64,000 bases of DNA, from the NCBI RefSeq assembly GCF_004362525.1, contig NZ_SNXS01000002.1:682001-746000 (forward strand), given 5' to 3'. Below are positions 19,584 through 28,650 of this stretch, piece after piece; positions within the stretch are counted from its first letter, which is position 1, and each line of letters begins with the position of its first letter. The notes beneath the pieces are model-generated. The model was not told the DNA's origin. It ran no database searches and saw nothing but the letters and a program-made list of their open reading frames with translations. Source of the stretch: Roseateles toxinivorans (lineage in GTDB: Bacteria > Pseudomonadota > Gammaproteobacteria > Burkholderiales > Burkholderiaceae_C). The position numbers and the translations under genes are program-made.

Positions 19584-21975
19584 AGGAGGCATCTGTGAGC
19601 GCCGCGCGATCCTCGCGCAGCAAGCGGTAACCAGGGATATTGTCCCTCAAGACATTCAGGGGGTTGTTCCCTAGCCGGCCCAGGCCCACCAGCTCGAGCT
19701 GGAACATCCAGCGCGTGTTGGCTTCGGCCCGTCCGGTGGAGCGGCGCTCTACCACCACGCGGCCTATCCAGCAGCCGGCATCGTATTCGAAGCCGACCAG
19801 AGAATCGGTGATGCGGCGGTCCTGCATGCTGTAGAGCACGCGGCCGACGCTGTACCAGCTGCCCGAGCAGGAACTGCCGCCGGTCGCCTTGCGCACCGCG
19901 CTCTCGGCGTTGTTGCCCGCGGCCGGGCCCGACAGCGGCCATTGCCAACCCAGCTCGGCCTGCTCGCTCTGGCCGCGGGCCAGCCGGTAGGTGGCATTGA
20001 TGGTGCGGAAGGGCCCGGGCGAGTAGCGCAGGCTCATCACCGAGCGCACGGTGCGGTTCAGATCCGAGTTGTACTGGATCGCGCCATCGGCCCACCACTG
20101 CGGGCTCAGGTGCGCCGAGCCGAGCAGCAGCAGATCCGACAGCTTCTGCGTATTGGGCGTGCCCTCGGGCGTGATGCGCTGGTCGCGGAACAGCACGCGC
20201 TGCACCACCCCCAGGCGCAGCAGCTCGCTGCCGTCGCGCAGCGAGGTCAGGCGCGAGCTGACGCCCAGCGTCAGCTGGTGCGCGTCCGAGACCCGATCAA
20301 CGCCAGAGAAGGAGTTGTCGGTGTAGATCGAATCAAAATTGAAGTCCTTGGCCGCCGCGTCGAAGTTGGGCAGGCCCAGCTGATCACGGAAGGGCGTGCG
20401 CACATAGAACAGGCGCGGCTCCAGCGTCTGCAGCAGCGCGCGGCCGAAGTACTCGGTCTTGCGCTCAAACAGCCAGCCCTGGTCGATGCTGAAGGTCGGC
20501 ACGACCCGCGACGCGGAACGGCGGCCATCGGCCATCGACTGATCCAACTGGTAGCTGGCCGCGTTGAAGGACATGCGGGGCTTCAGCCACCAGCCGGTGT
20601 CACCCAGGGTCCAGCCCAGGTGGCCCAGTGCGTGCACCCGCGTGCCCGTGGGCAGGGGCAGTGGTGCGGCATTGCGCGGCAGATCGAAGCGGTTGTACTC
20701 CAGGCTCAGCCCGGCATCGAAGCCGCGCGGCAGCCGCTCGGCACTCCAGCGGGCGCCCAGCTGGGGCGAGCGCTGGTAGGGGGTGTCGATGCGCGCGGCC
20801 GGGTCCAGGTCCTGCAGCACCTGCCACTGCTGGAGGCGGCCATACAGGCGCAGCTCGCCGACGGCCGGCGTCCAGGTGCGCGAGGCGCCCAGGTCGGTGG
20901 CCAGCAGGCGCGGCGTCAGGCTGGTGATGCCGTGCGGAAAGTCTTTCCAGTAGATGTCGTCCGACACCCGCTCGGCATTGATCTGATAGCGCCAGTCCAT
21001 CGCCGCCGTGCCGCTCTGGCTCAGCCCCCAGGCCCAGCGCGTGTGTCCGGTGATGCGGTCATTGGGCAGCACATCCAGCGACACCTGGCCCTGGTAGCCG
21101 GGCTCCAGGTAGCGGAACTCGCTGTCCAGGCCCAGGCCGCGGCGGGTGATGATCTTGGGCGTCAAGGTGGCATCGCGTTGCGGCGCGATATTCCAGTAAT
21201 AGGGCACACCGAACTCGACGCCACTGCGGCTGTCCAGATTGAACTTGGGCGGCAGCCAACCGGACTTGCGGCCGTCGCCCAGCGGAAAGCTCAGCCGTGG
21301 CGCGGCCAGTATCGGCACGCCGTAGAAACGCACCACGGCGCCGTCGGCCACGCCCTCATTGGTCTCGAAGTCGAGCCGTATGCTGCGCGTGCTCAGCTCC
21401 CAGGCCGGGGCGCGGTCCGGGTCATCGGCGCGGCAGCTGCTGTAGGTGCCGGCCAGGGCGCTGCTGCGGTACTCGTCGATGAAGTCGACCTGCTGGGCCT
21501 TGCCGCCGGCGCCATTGCTGGCAAAGAAGTAGCTGGGATTGAGGAACTGGCCCTCGAAGCGCTGGACGAAGAGGCGCAGCTCGGGGCCAGTGAAGCGGTT
21601 GCCATCGCGCTCGATGCTGACCGCCCCCTTGGCCGTGGCCAGGTCGGTGGCCTGGTGGTAGCTCAGGCTGTCGGCCTTCAGGGTCAGGTCTCCACGGCGC
21701 AATACCGCACCGCCCTCGGCGCGGGTCTCCTGATCCAGTCGGCTGCTCAGGCTGGCGGCGTCGAGCAGCACCGGCTGATTCCTGTCGGCCTCGGTGCGCG
21801 ACAGGGTCTTGGCGGCCGGCCGCGCGATCTGCCGCACCTCGGTGCCCACCTGTGACTGGCCCTGCGCCCAGGCGCTGCCCGGCCCGGCCAGCGCCAGGCA
21901 GGCGGCCAGGGCCAGCGGCGTCAGTCCAGGCGGTGGCGATGAGTTTGTATGGGTCTTCAACAAGAGGCGCAGCAC
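19576..21975 (-). CDS. lptD: LPS-assembly protein LptD
   Basis: About 799 residues. The start is uncertain: the coding frame extends to 22065, but the signal peptide (LTPLALAACLALAGPGSAWAQ) begins about 45 residues in, so GTG 21975 or a TTG at 21963/21960 is preferred; none has a strong ribosome site. A periplasmic jellyroll/OstA region (RAEGGAVLRRGDLTLKADSL, KGAVSIERDGNRF) is followed by the outer-membrane barrel (VRFYGVPILAAPRLSFPLGD, LEPRLFYVRTPFRDQ, NATYRLARGQSEQAELGWQWP). With LptE it inserts LPS into the outer leaflet. First gene of lptD-surA-rsmA, divergent from amgK as in pseudomonads. Confidence 0.95.
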   Translation of the reverse strand: MLRLLLKTHTNSSPPPGLTPLALAACLALAGPGSAWAQGQSQVGTEVRQIARPAAKTLSRTEADRNQPVLLDAASLSSRLDQETRAEGGAVLRRGDLTLKADSLSYHQATDLATAKGAVSIERDGNRFTGPELRLFVQRFEGQFLNPSYFFASNGAGGKAQQVDFIDEYRSSALAGTYSSCRADDPDRAPAWELSTRSIRLDFETNEGVADGAVVRFYGVPILAAPRLSFPLGDGRKSGWLPPKFNLDSRSGVEFGVPYYWNIAPQRDATLTPKIITRRGLGLDSEFRYLEPGYQGQVSLDVLPNDRITGHTRWAWGLSQSGTAAMDWRYQINAERVSDDIYWKDFPHGITSLTPRLLATDLGASRTWTPAVGELRLYGRLQQWQVLQDLDPAARIDTPYQRSPQLGARWSAERLPRGFDAGLSLEYNRFDLPRNAAPLPLPTGTRVHALGHLGWTLGDTGWWLKPRMSFNAASYQLDQSMADGRRSASRVVPTFSIDQGWLFERKTEYFGRALLQTLEPRLFYVRTPFRDQLGLPNFDAAAKDFNFDSIYTDNSFSGVDRVSDAHQLTLGVSSRLTSLRDGSELLRLGVVQRVLFRDQRITPEGTPNTQKLSDLLLLGSAHLSPQWWADGAIQYNSDLNRTVRSVMSLRYSPGPFRTINATYRLARGQSEQAELGWQWPLSGPAAGNNAESAVRKATGGSSCSGSWYSVGRVLYSMQDRRITDSLVGFEYDAGCWIGRVVVERRSTGRAEANTRWMFQLELVGLGRLGNNPLNVLRDNIPGYRLLREDRAALTDASYD

Positions 21976-22162
21976 TTCAGCAGCAGCGTCGGTCCGGTTT
22001 CGGCGCCACGAGCGGGTCGGCCGGGTCAAGGGGATGGTTCGCCGGGCCGTCAGGCCTTTGGGCAAACCGGAGGTTTGTAGAATTGATTATCCATGAGGCC
22101 TGCGGTTTTGTTCGCAGGCCTCGTCTGTACCTTCACGGTATCCCTCTGAGCCACTCCCCTTC

Positions 22163-23197
22163 ATGACCGCAATTGCCTGGCCCGATGACACCCGCCGCCA
22201 AGACTTCGAGGCCTGGCTGGCACCGCTGGCGCAAGCCCGCGGCCTGCTGCCGCAAAGTCTGCGCCCGGCCTCGGCCGATGCCAGCTTCCGCCGCTATTTG
22301 CGCATAGATGCCGGCGACGGCCGGTCCTACATCATCATGGATGCCCCGCCCGCGCTGGAGGACTCGCGCCCATTCGTTGACGTGGCGGCCCTGATCACCG
22401 ATGCCGGCCTGCACGCCCCGGCGGTGCTGGCCCAGGACCTGGAGCGCGGCTTTCTGCTGCTGGCCGATCTCGGCGAGCGCCTGTATCTGCAGGAGCTGCA
22501 GCAGGCCACGCCGGGCCAGGCCCACAGGCTGATGTGTGATGCCATCGACGCGCTGGTGCAGTGGCAGACGCAACTGGACGGCAGCAGCCTGCCCGCCTTC
22601 GACGAGGCGCTGTTGATGCGCGAGCTGGCCCTGTTCCCCGACTGGTGCGTGGCCCATGAGTTCGGCGTCACCTGGGACGCCGCCCAGCGCGAGCAATGGG
22701 ACAAGATCTGCCGCCTGCTGATCGACAGCGCCCTCGCCCAGCCCCAGGTGCCGGTGCACCGCGACTACATGCCGCGCAATCTGATGGTGACCGAGCCGAA
22801 CCCCGGCATCCTGGACTTCCAGGACGCGGTGCGCGGCCCCATCAGCTACGACATCGCCTGCCTGCTGCGCGACGCCTTCCTGTCCTGGGACGAGGAGCGC
22901 GAGCTCGACTGGGCGATCCGCTACTGGGAGCAGGCGCGCAGGGCCGGTCTGCCGATCGATGCCGACTTCGGCGAGTTCTGGCGCGCGCTGGAGTGGATGG
23001 GCCTGCAGCGCCATCTGAAGGTGATGGGCATCTTCTGCCGCCTCAAGCACCGCGACGGCAAGCCGCGTTACAGCACCGATCTGCCCCGCTTCTTCGCCTA
23101 TGCCACCAAGGTGGCCCTGCGCTACCAGCCGCTGAAACCACTGCTGGCGCTGATCGAACCGTTGTCGGGCGATGCGCTGGAGACGGCTTACTTCTAG
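22163..23197 (+). CDS. amgK: N-acetylmuramate/N-acetylglucosamine anomeric kinase
   Basis: 344 residues of the aminoglycoside phosphotransferase fold. Visible are the N-terminal ASADASFRRYLRI (nucleotide-binding strand), the catalytic loop VHRDYMPRNLMV and the metal-binding ILDFQDAVRGPISYDIACLL. This combination, and divergence from lptD, is characteristic of AmgK. The enzyme phosphorylates MurNAc (and GlcNAc) at C1, feeding MurU to make UDP-MurNAc in peptidoglycan recycling that bypasses MurA and fosfomycin. murU, normally next door in pseudomonads, lies 15 kb away at 38.6-39.3 kb. Its TAG stop shares a CTAG with the converging LysR gene. Confidence 0.9.
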   Translation: MTAIAWPDDTRRQDFEAWLAPLAQARGLLPQSLRPASADASFRRYLRIDAGDGRSYIIMDAPPALEDSRPFVDVAALITDAGLHAPAVLAQDLERGFLLLADLGERLYLQELQQATPGQAHRLMCDAIDALVQWQTQLDGSSLPAFDEALLMRELALFPDWCVAHEFGVTWDAAQREQWDKICRLLIDSALAQPQVPVHRDYMPRNLMVTEPNPGILDFQDAVRGPISYDIACLLRDAFLSWDEERELDWAIRYWEQARRAGLPIDADFGEFWRALEWMGLQRHLKVMGIFCRLKHRDGKPRYSTDLPRFFAYATKVALRYQPLKPLLALIEPLSGDALETAYF

Positions 23198-24210
23198 GCG
23201 GCCTGCTCGGCGGTGACCATCGCCTGGGCCCTGGCCATCGCCGTCGGGCAGCCCGCCGCAATCAGCCAGGGGTCCTGGGCCAGGCCGCCAAAGGTCTCGA
23301 CCAGGAAGTCGAGGAAGGCGCGGGTGCGCTGCGGCAGGTAGCGTCGCGACGGCAGCGCCGCATAGACGCTGTAGGTGACCAGGCTCCACTCGTGCAGCAC
23401 CCGCACCAGCTTGCCGGTACGCACCGCGTCCTCGATGACGAAGCTGGGCAGGGCGACGATGCCCAGGCCGGCGATGGCCGAGGCCATCAGCGTGTCCGGG
23501 TGGCTGGAGGTCAGCACCGCCTGCATCATCGGCACCTCCTGCATATCGCCATCGTCCAGATGGGCGGCGCCTATGGCGTGGCTGGCGCAGTTGCGGCGCA
23601 GCTTCCATTGCTTGGGCACATCGGGCAGGTCCACCACCAGGCCGTCGTGGTCGCCCAGATCCTCGGCCACCTGCGGCGCGCCGCGGCGCTTCAGATAGCT
23701 GGGGGAGGCACACAGCACCACTTCGGACTGGGCCAGCAGCCGCGCGACAAAATCGCCCGACAGCGGGCGAAAGCCCTCCAGCAGAATCGTCAGGTCATGG
23801 TCCTCGTCGGGCACATCGGGGTTGCGTACGGCCGTGATGTCCAGCGTGACCTGCGGATAGCGCTCGCGAAAGCGCGGCAGGTGCTTGGCCAGCTGGTTGA
23901 CGACAAAGGAGGGCGAAACGGCGATGTGCAGCCGGCCGGCCGGCGTGCTGGTGGCGTCGCCCGCCACCTGCTCGGCCTCCTCGATGCGCTCCAGCACATC
24001 CTGCACACGCACCAGATAGAGCTCGCCGGTCTGTGTCAGTGCCAGGCGGCGCGTGGTGCGATTCAGCAGCCGCGCGCCCAGGTGCTCCTCCAGATCGGCG
24101 ACCAGGCGGGTGACCACGGCCGGCGACAGGTCCAGCGCCCGTGCCGCGCCGGAGAAACTGCGCAGCTCCGCCACCTTGGCGAAAACGCGCATCGACTGCA
24201 GGCGGTCCAT
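23194..24210 (-). CDS. LysR-family transcriptional regulator
   Basis: 338 residues. N-terminal winged helix-turn-helix (MRVFAKVAELRSFSGAARAL, SPAVVTRLVADLEEHLGARL, NRTTRRLALTQTG) followed by a periplasmic-binding-like effector domain (LHIAVSPSFVVNQLAKHLPR). A long C-terminal extension of about 30 residues after VETFGGLA is unusual for CrgA-like members. It begins 7 bases after the M20 peptidase stop on the same strand, so it may be co-transcribed with that gene and perhaps control it. Its stop overlaps the converging amgK stop in the palindrome CTAG (23194-23197). Effector unknown. Confidence 0.92.
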   Translation of the reverse strand: MDRLQSMRVFAKVAELRSFSGAARALDLSPAVVTRLVADLEEHLGARLLNRTTRRLALTQTGELYLVRVQDVLERIEEAEQVAGDATSTPAGRLHIAVSPSFVVNQLAKHLPRFRERYPQVTLDITAVRNPDVPDEDHDLTILLEGFRPLSGDFVARLLAQSEVVLCASPSYLKRRGAPQVAEDLGDHDGLVVDLPDVPKQWKLRRNCASHAIGAAHLDDGDMQEVPMMQAVLTSSHPDTLMASAIAGLGIVALPSFVIEDAVRTGKLVRVLHEWSLVTYSVYAALPSRRYLPQRTRAFLDFLVETFGGLAQDPWLIAAGCPTAMARAQAMVTAEQAA

Positions 24211-24217
24211 GGCTCGC

Positions 24218-25693
24218 TTACGGGTGGGCGGCCATCACCTGGGCCACCGCGGCGGTCAGGCGCTTGCCATAGGGCACATGGAGGAACTCGTTGGGGCCAT
24301 GGGCATTGCTCTTGGGGCCCAGGACGCCGCAGACCATCATCTGCGCCTTCGGGAAGCCCTTTTGCAGCATGCTCATCAGCGGAATCGTGCCACCCTGGCC
24401 GATATAGCCCAGGGGCGCACCGAAGTGGGCATTCGAGGCCTCGTTCAGCGCCTGGTCCAGCCAGGGCGACAGCTCGGGCGTGTTCCATCCGGTGGCGCCC
24501 AGGGCGCCGGCGCGGCCGTCGGGCACGAAGGTGACCTTGGCGTTATAGGGGGCGTTGTCTTCCAGCAGGGTCTTGAGCTTCAGCGAGGCCTCGTTGCCGT
24601 CGATCAGCGGTGGCAGGCGCAGCGAGAGCTTGAAGGCGGTGTAGGGCCGCAGCACATTGCCGGCATTGCCCAGGTCGGGGAAGCCCTCGACGCCGGTGAC
24701 GCTGAGCGTTGGCCGCCAGGTGCGGTTCAACAGGCCCTCGACTGGATCGGTGGTCGTCGGCAGGGTGAAGGCCCCGTCGGCACCGCAGGACCAGGGGTAG
24801 CGCTTCCAGACCTCGTCCTGCAGGATGGCGGCGGTGGCACGGGCCTGGGCCACGCGCGCGGCCGGCACCTCGCAGTGGAAGCTGTCGGGCAGCAGGCGGC
24901 CGGTCTTGCTGTCTTCCAGCCGGTCCAGCACCTGGCGCAGGATGCGGAAGCTCGACGGCACCAGGCCCGAGGCATCGCCGGAGTGGATGCCCTCGGTCAG
25001 CACCTCGACCTTGAGCACGCCGCTGACCATGCCGCGCAGCGAGGTGGTCAGCCACAGCTGGTCGTAGTTGCCGGCGCCGCTGTCCAGGCAGACGACCAGG
25101 CTGACATTGCCCAGACGCTCGCGCAGCATGTCGATATAGATCGGCAGGTCGCTGGAGCCGCTTTCCTCGCAGCTTTCGATGATGCCCACGCATCGCGGGC
25201 GGGGGATGCCCTGCTTGTCCAGCGCCAGAATGGCGGTGATGGCGGCATAGACGGCATAGCCGTCATCGGCGCCGCCGCGGCCGTAGAGCAGGCCGTTCTC
25301 ATACTTGGGCGTCCAGGGGCCCAGATCGCTGCGCCAGCCGCTGAACTCGGGTTGCTTGTCGAGGTGGCCGTAGAGGCAGATGGTGTCGGTGCTGCCTGAT
25401 TTGGTGGCCGGCACCTCGAAGAAGATCACCGGGGTGCGGCCCTCGACGCGAATCACCTCCAGCTTCAGGCCGGCCACCTTCTTGCTCTCGACCCAGGCCG
25501 CAGCATCGCGGGTCACCCGGTCGATATAGCCGTGCTTGGCCCAGTCGGCATCGAACATCGGGCTCTTGGCCGGAATGGCGATGTAGTCGGTCAGTGCGGG
25601 AACGATTTCTTCATCCCAGGCACTGGCGGCAAAGTCGGCCAGGCCGCTCAGTTCATCGGCTTGCAGGGGCAGGGAAGGGTCACGGGCATTCAT
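24218..25693 (-). CDS. M20 family metallopeptidase (carnosinase/dipeptidase-like)
   Basis: 491 residues from ATG 25693 (GGAG 8 bases before it). The zinc-binding features of the M20 fold are seen: LYGHLDKQPEFSGW (His and catalytic Asp), YGRGGADDGYAVY (bridging Asp), IIESCEESGSSD (catalytic Glu-Glu) and, near the end, SNAHGPNEFLHVPYG (last His). The dimerisation domain lies between about 230 and 380. Related enzymes split dipeptides or N-acylated amino acids in the cytoplasm. The LysR gene follows at 7 bases. The exact substrate cannot be assigned. Confidence 0.92.
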   Translation of the reverse strand: MNARDPSLPLQADELSGLADFAASAWDEEIVPALTDYIAIPAKSPMFDADWAKHGYIDRVTRDAAAWVESKKVAGLKLEVIRVEGRTPVIFFEVPATKSGSTDTICLYGHLDKQPEFSGWRSDLGPWTPKYENGLLYGRGGADDGYAVYAAITAILALDKQGIPRPRCVGIIESCEESGSSDLPIYIDMLRERLGNVSLVVCLDSGAGNYDQLWLTTSLRGMVSGVLKVEVLTEGIHSGDASGLVPSSFRILRQVLDRLEDSKTGRLLPDSFHCEVPAARVAQARATAAILQDEVWKRYPWSCGADGAFTLPTTTDPVEGLLNRTWRPTLSVTGVEGFPDLGNAGNVLRPYTAFKLSLRLPPLIDGNEASLKLKTLLEDNAPYNAKVTFVPDGRAGALGATGWNTPELSPWLDQALNEASNAHFGAPLGYIGQGGTIPLMSMLQKGFPKAQMMVCGVLGPKSNAHGPNEFLHVPYGKRLTAAVAQVMAAHP

Positions 25694-25765
25694 GGGGGCG
25701 TCTCCGTCGATCAACGGTCATGGAGCGCGAAGTTTATGCCTCCCGGCAAAGCCTTGCACCTCAGG

Positions 25766-25806
25766 AGCCTGTCGGCCTTGAGGTCGGGCCCCAAGGCCGA
25801 CAGGCT
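25766..25806. repeat. 15-bp perfect inverted repeat between lipase and M20 peptidase genes
   Basis: AGCCTGTCGGCCTTG (25766-25780) and CAAGGCCGACAGGCT (25792-25806) are perfect complements around an 11-base GC-rich spacer. It starts two bases after the stop codon of the leftward lipase gene, so on the minus strand it is placed as a terminator or mRNA 3'-end hairpin. It lacks a T-tract. Confidence 0.6.
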
Positions 25807-25807
25807 T

Positions 25808-26701
25808 CTAGGGCCAGCGGGCCCCCAGCCATTCGCCCAAAAGCGCCATCACCTGGGCCTGTTCGGGCTCATTGAATATCTCGTGGTACAGCCCGTCGAA
25901 GCAGCGCGCCTGCAGCAGCGTCTGCGGCAGGGCGGCGGCAAAGGCGGCACTGCCACGCGGCGCCACGCAGCGGTCGGCGCCGGCCCACATCAGCAGCGTC
26001 GGCACGCGCCAGGTCGGGCACAGCTCCAGCACCTCCTCGCCTTGGTCGGCGATCATGCGCACCAGGATCGGCGTGACGCGGTCGTGCACCAGCGGGTCGG
26101 CCTGGTAGGCGGCGACGACGGCCGGATCCCGCGAGATCCATGCCGGCTTCAGGCCATTGCCCACGGCCAGGTGCGGGGCAATGGGCCCCAGCAGCGCCAG
26201 CGCCAGCTTTTGCAGCGGGTTCATGCCGGGGTCCAGTGCCGGCGAGCTGAGCACCAGGCCATCGACGGCCTGGAACCAGGCGGGCATCGTCTGTCCGACA
26301 TTGGCGCCCACGCCCTCGGCCACATAGCGGGCCGCGACCAGGCCGCCCATGCTGTGGCCCAGCAGCACCAGCGGCCGCGCGGCCAGCTGCGCATCGCTGC
26401 GCACCAGCTGTATCACTCGGCCCAGGTCCTCGACCAGCTGCAGGCCATGCGGCACATCGCCACGGGCACCCCCCGAGGCCCCATGGCCGCGCTGGTCATA
26501 GGCCAGCACCAGCCAGCCCTGTTGGTTCAGGAACCGCGCCACATGGTCGTAACGCCCGACGTGCTCTCCCAGGCCATGCACCAACAGCACGCAACCCTTG
26601 GTTGCCGAGACAGGCGCCCATTGGCGCAGATGCAATTGAAGCCCGTCCTCGGTGCTCAATGTTTTCATGCGCTGCAGTGTAGGCAGGGCCGTCGTCATCA
26701 T
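25808..26701 (-). CDS. Alpha/beta hydrolase, monoacylglycerol lipase/lysophospholipase type
   Basis: 297 residues if ATG 26701 is the start; ATG 26668 (MKTLSTEDGLQL) is also possible. The fold is clear: oxyanion region LLVHGLGEHVGRYDHVA, AYDQRGHGASGG, the nucleophile elbow LLGHSMGGLVAA, acid MWAGADRCVAP and catalytic His in FDGLYHEIFNEP. The last motif is typical of monoacylglycerol lipases. No signal peptide, so probably cytoplasmic lipid turnover. It diverges from the dienoyl-CoA isomerase gene, so the two may share fatty-acid related regulation. Confidence 0.9.
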   Translation of the reverse strand: MMTTALPTLQRMKTLSTEDGLQLHLRQWAPVSATKGCVLLVHGLGEHVGRYDHVARFLNQQGWLVLAYDQRGHGASGGARGDVPHGLQLVEDLGRVIQLVRSDAQLAARPLVLLGHSMGGLVAARYVAEGVGANVGQTMPAWFQAVDGLVLSSPALDPGMNPLQKLALALLGPIAPHLAVGNGLKPAWISRDPAVVAAYQADPLVHDRVTPILVRMIADQGEEVLELCPTWRVPTLLMWAGADRCVAPRGSAAFAAALPQTLLQARCFDGLYHEIFNEPEQAQVMALLGEWLGARWP

Positions 26702-26816
26702 CCCCCGGTGCTTGCCCGGGGTTGTGGTGTTCAGCCGATGTCGCCTACATGATTGACATGCGTATTGACACAGAGAAAGATGGGTCATCTCAATGAATTA
26801 GGGATGGACAAGCAGC

Positions 26817-27647
26817 ATGAATGACTTCTTCAGTCTCGATCAAGCGGAGTCGGGTCTTGCCCACCTGCAACTGAATCGCCCGGAGCGCATGAACACCATG
26901 AGCCCGGCCTTCTTTCCGGCGCTGCGCGACGTGGTGCGTGCCCTGCATGACCAGGGCAGCACCCGGGCGCTGGTGATCTCCAGCACCGGCAAGCACTTCT
27001 CCGCCGGCATGGCGCTGGACACCTTTGCCGGTGACGACGCGATGCTGGCCACCGACAGCGCACGGGCCCGCTTGAGCTTCCAGGATTCGTTGCGCCGGCT
27101 GATGGATTGCTTCACCGCCATCGACGAAGCCCGCTTCCCGGTGTTGTGTGCCATTCAGGGTGGCTGCATCGGCGGCGCACTTGATCTTGCGGCCGCGTGC
27201 GATTTGCGTTATGCATCGGCCGATGCGTTCTTTTGTGTGCAGGAGATCAATATCGGCATGGCCGCCGACCTCGGCGTGCTGCAGCGCCTGCCCAGGCTGA
27301 TACCGCCCGGTGTGGCCCGCGAGCTGGCCTACACCGGCGAGCGACTGGGCGCCGAGCGGGCGCTGAGTCTGGGCCTGGTCAATGCCCTGCTGCCCGATGC
27401 CGACGCACTGCTGGCCCATGTGCTTGGCGTGGCGCGCAAGATCGCTGCCAAATCGCCGCTGGCCATCGCCGGCTCCAAGCTGGCGATGAACCATGCCCGC
27501 GACCATGGCACGGCGGCCAGCCTGCACCATATGAGCGTGCTGCAAAGCGCGATCTTCGACACCGCCGAGATGGCGCTGGCGATAGCGGCCTGGCAGCGCA
27601 AGCAGGCCGCGGAGTTTGCGCCGTTGGCCGAGGTGGGCCACCCCTGA
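26817..27647 (+). CDS. Delta3,5-delta2,4-dienoyl-CoA isomerase-like crotonase family enzyme
   Basis: 276 residues of the enoyl-CoA hydratase/isomerase fold. Oxyanion stretches GKHFSAGMALDTF and GGCIGGALDLAAACD are present. Aligning with the mitochondrial dienoyl-CoA isomerase ECH1, the three catalytic acidic residues are kept with the right spacing: D123, E143 and D151 (EINIGMAADLGVLQRLP). The family moves double bonds in odd-position unsaturated fatty acyl-CoAs so that beta-oxidation can proceed. It is a single gene, divergent from a lipase-like hydrolase. A general enoyl-CoA hydratase role is the alternative, but a hydratase would carry a different acid pair. Confidence 0.88.
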   Translation: MNDFFSLDQAESGLAHLQLNRPERMNTMSPAFFPALRDVVRALHDQGSTRALVISSTGKHFSAGMALDTFAGDDAMLATDSARARLSFQDSLRRLMDCFTAIDEARFPVLCAIQGGCIGGALDLAAACDLRYASADAFFCVQEINIGMAADLGVLQRLPRLIPPGVARELAYTGERLGAERALSLGLVNALLPDADALLAHVLGVARKIAAKSPLAIAGSKLAMNHARDHGTAASLHHMSVLQSAIFDTAEMALAIAAWQRKQAAEFAPLAEVGHP

Positions 27648-27768
27648 CACCATGGGGCGGCCTCCGCCCCACCCGCACAGTCCCCTATGGGCGCGGGCCG
27701 AACACCTTCCTATACTGGTCCGAGAGGCCGGCGCACTGACCCGGCACATTCGTCGTTTTGGGCTCCAG

Positions 27769-28650
27769 ATGAACAACTCCGCCGTCTATTCCCTCCTCGG
27801 CCCCGCCGAGCCCGCCGTGCCCGTGGTGCTTGACTCTCCGCACTCGGGCCACCATTTTCCGGCCGACTTCGGCGCCCAGGTCGGCGAGTACGATCTGCGC
27901 GAGAGCGAAGACACCTATGTCGACGAGCTCTATTTGCCGGCCACCACCCAGGGCGTGGCTCTGCTGACGGCCAACTTCCCGCGCACCTTCATCGACGTCA
28001 ACCGCCACGAGGGCGATATCGACCTGGCCCTGCTCGACGGCACCTGGCCCCATGAGCTGCGGCCCAGCGGCAAGGCCGAGATCGGCAAGGCGCTGATCTG
28101 GCGCACGCTGTCAGACGGCCGCGACATCTATGCCGCGCGGTTGCGGCCCGAGCAGGTGCTGCAGCGCATCGCGCAGTACCACCGGCCCTACCACGAGGCC
28201 TTGCAGCGGCTGCTCAATGCCAGCATGGCGCGCCATGGCCAGGTCTTCCACATCAACTGCCACTCGATGGCCTCCAGCGCCGGGGTGATGGGCGTAGGCC
28301 AGGTCGGCGAGCCCCGAGCCGACTTTGTGCTCGGTGACCGCGACGGCAGCAGCTGCGGCGCCGCATTCACCGAGCTGGTCTATTCGCAGCTGCGCGCCAA
28401 GGGCTATGACGTGGCCATCAACAAGCCCTACAAGGGCGTGGAGCTGGTGCGGGCCTACTCGAACCCGGCGCAGCGCCGCCACAGCCTGCAGATCGAGGTC
28501 AACAAGCGCCTGTACATGGACGAGACGACGCGCGCCAAGACGGCCGGCTTCGCCCAGGTGCAGAAGGATTTGATGGAGATGATCCAGGTGCTGATCGCCT
28601 TCACCGGCCAGGGCAGGCAGCCTCGGCTCAAGGAATTGCAGCATGGCTGA
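27769..28650 (+). CDS. N-formylglutamate amidohydrolase family protein
   Basis: 293 residues from ATG 27769. The family signature VVLDSPHSGHHFPADF, TYVDELYLPA, TFIDVNRHEGDID and the zinc-site INCHSMAS are present, with the C-terminal HSLQIEVNKRLYMDE. HutG enzymes hydrolyse N-formyl-L-glutamate to formate and glutamate at the end of one histidine degradation route. No other hut genes are here. Instead it overlaps by 8 bases an AspA/AstE-like acyl-amino-acid hydrolase gene, so it probably acts on another N-acyl or N-formyl amino acid in a shared pathway. Confidence 0.88.
   Translation: MNNSAVYSLLGPAEPAVPVVLDSPHSGHHFPADFGAQVGEYDLRESEDTYVDELYLPATTQGVALLTANFPRTFIDVNRHEGDIDLALLDGTWPHELRPSGKAEIGKALIWRTLSDGRDIYAARLRPEQVLQRIAQYHRPYHEALQRLLNASMARHGQVFHINCHSMASSAGVMGVGQVGEPRADFVLGDRDGSSCGAAFTELVYSQLRAKGYDVAINKPYKGVELVRAYSNPAQRRHSLQIEVNKRLYMDETTRAKTAGFAQVQKDLMEMIQVLIAFTGQGRQPRLKELQHG

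Noticed and set aside
19942-21855. 637-residue open frame antisense to lptD
   Set aside because: Low-complexity Gly/Gln/Val/Arg composition and no domain; lptD on the other strand is unambiguous.
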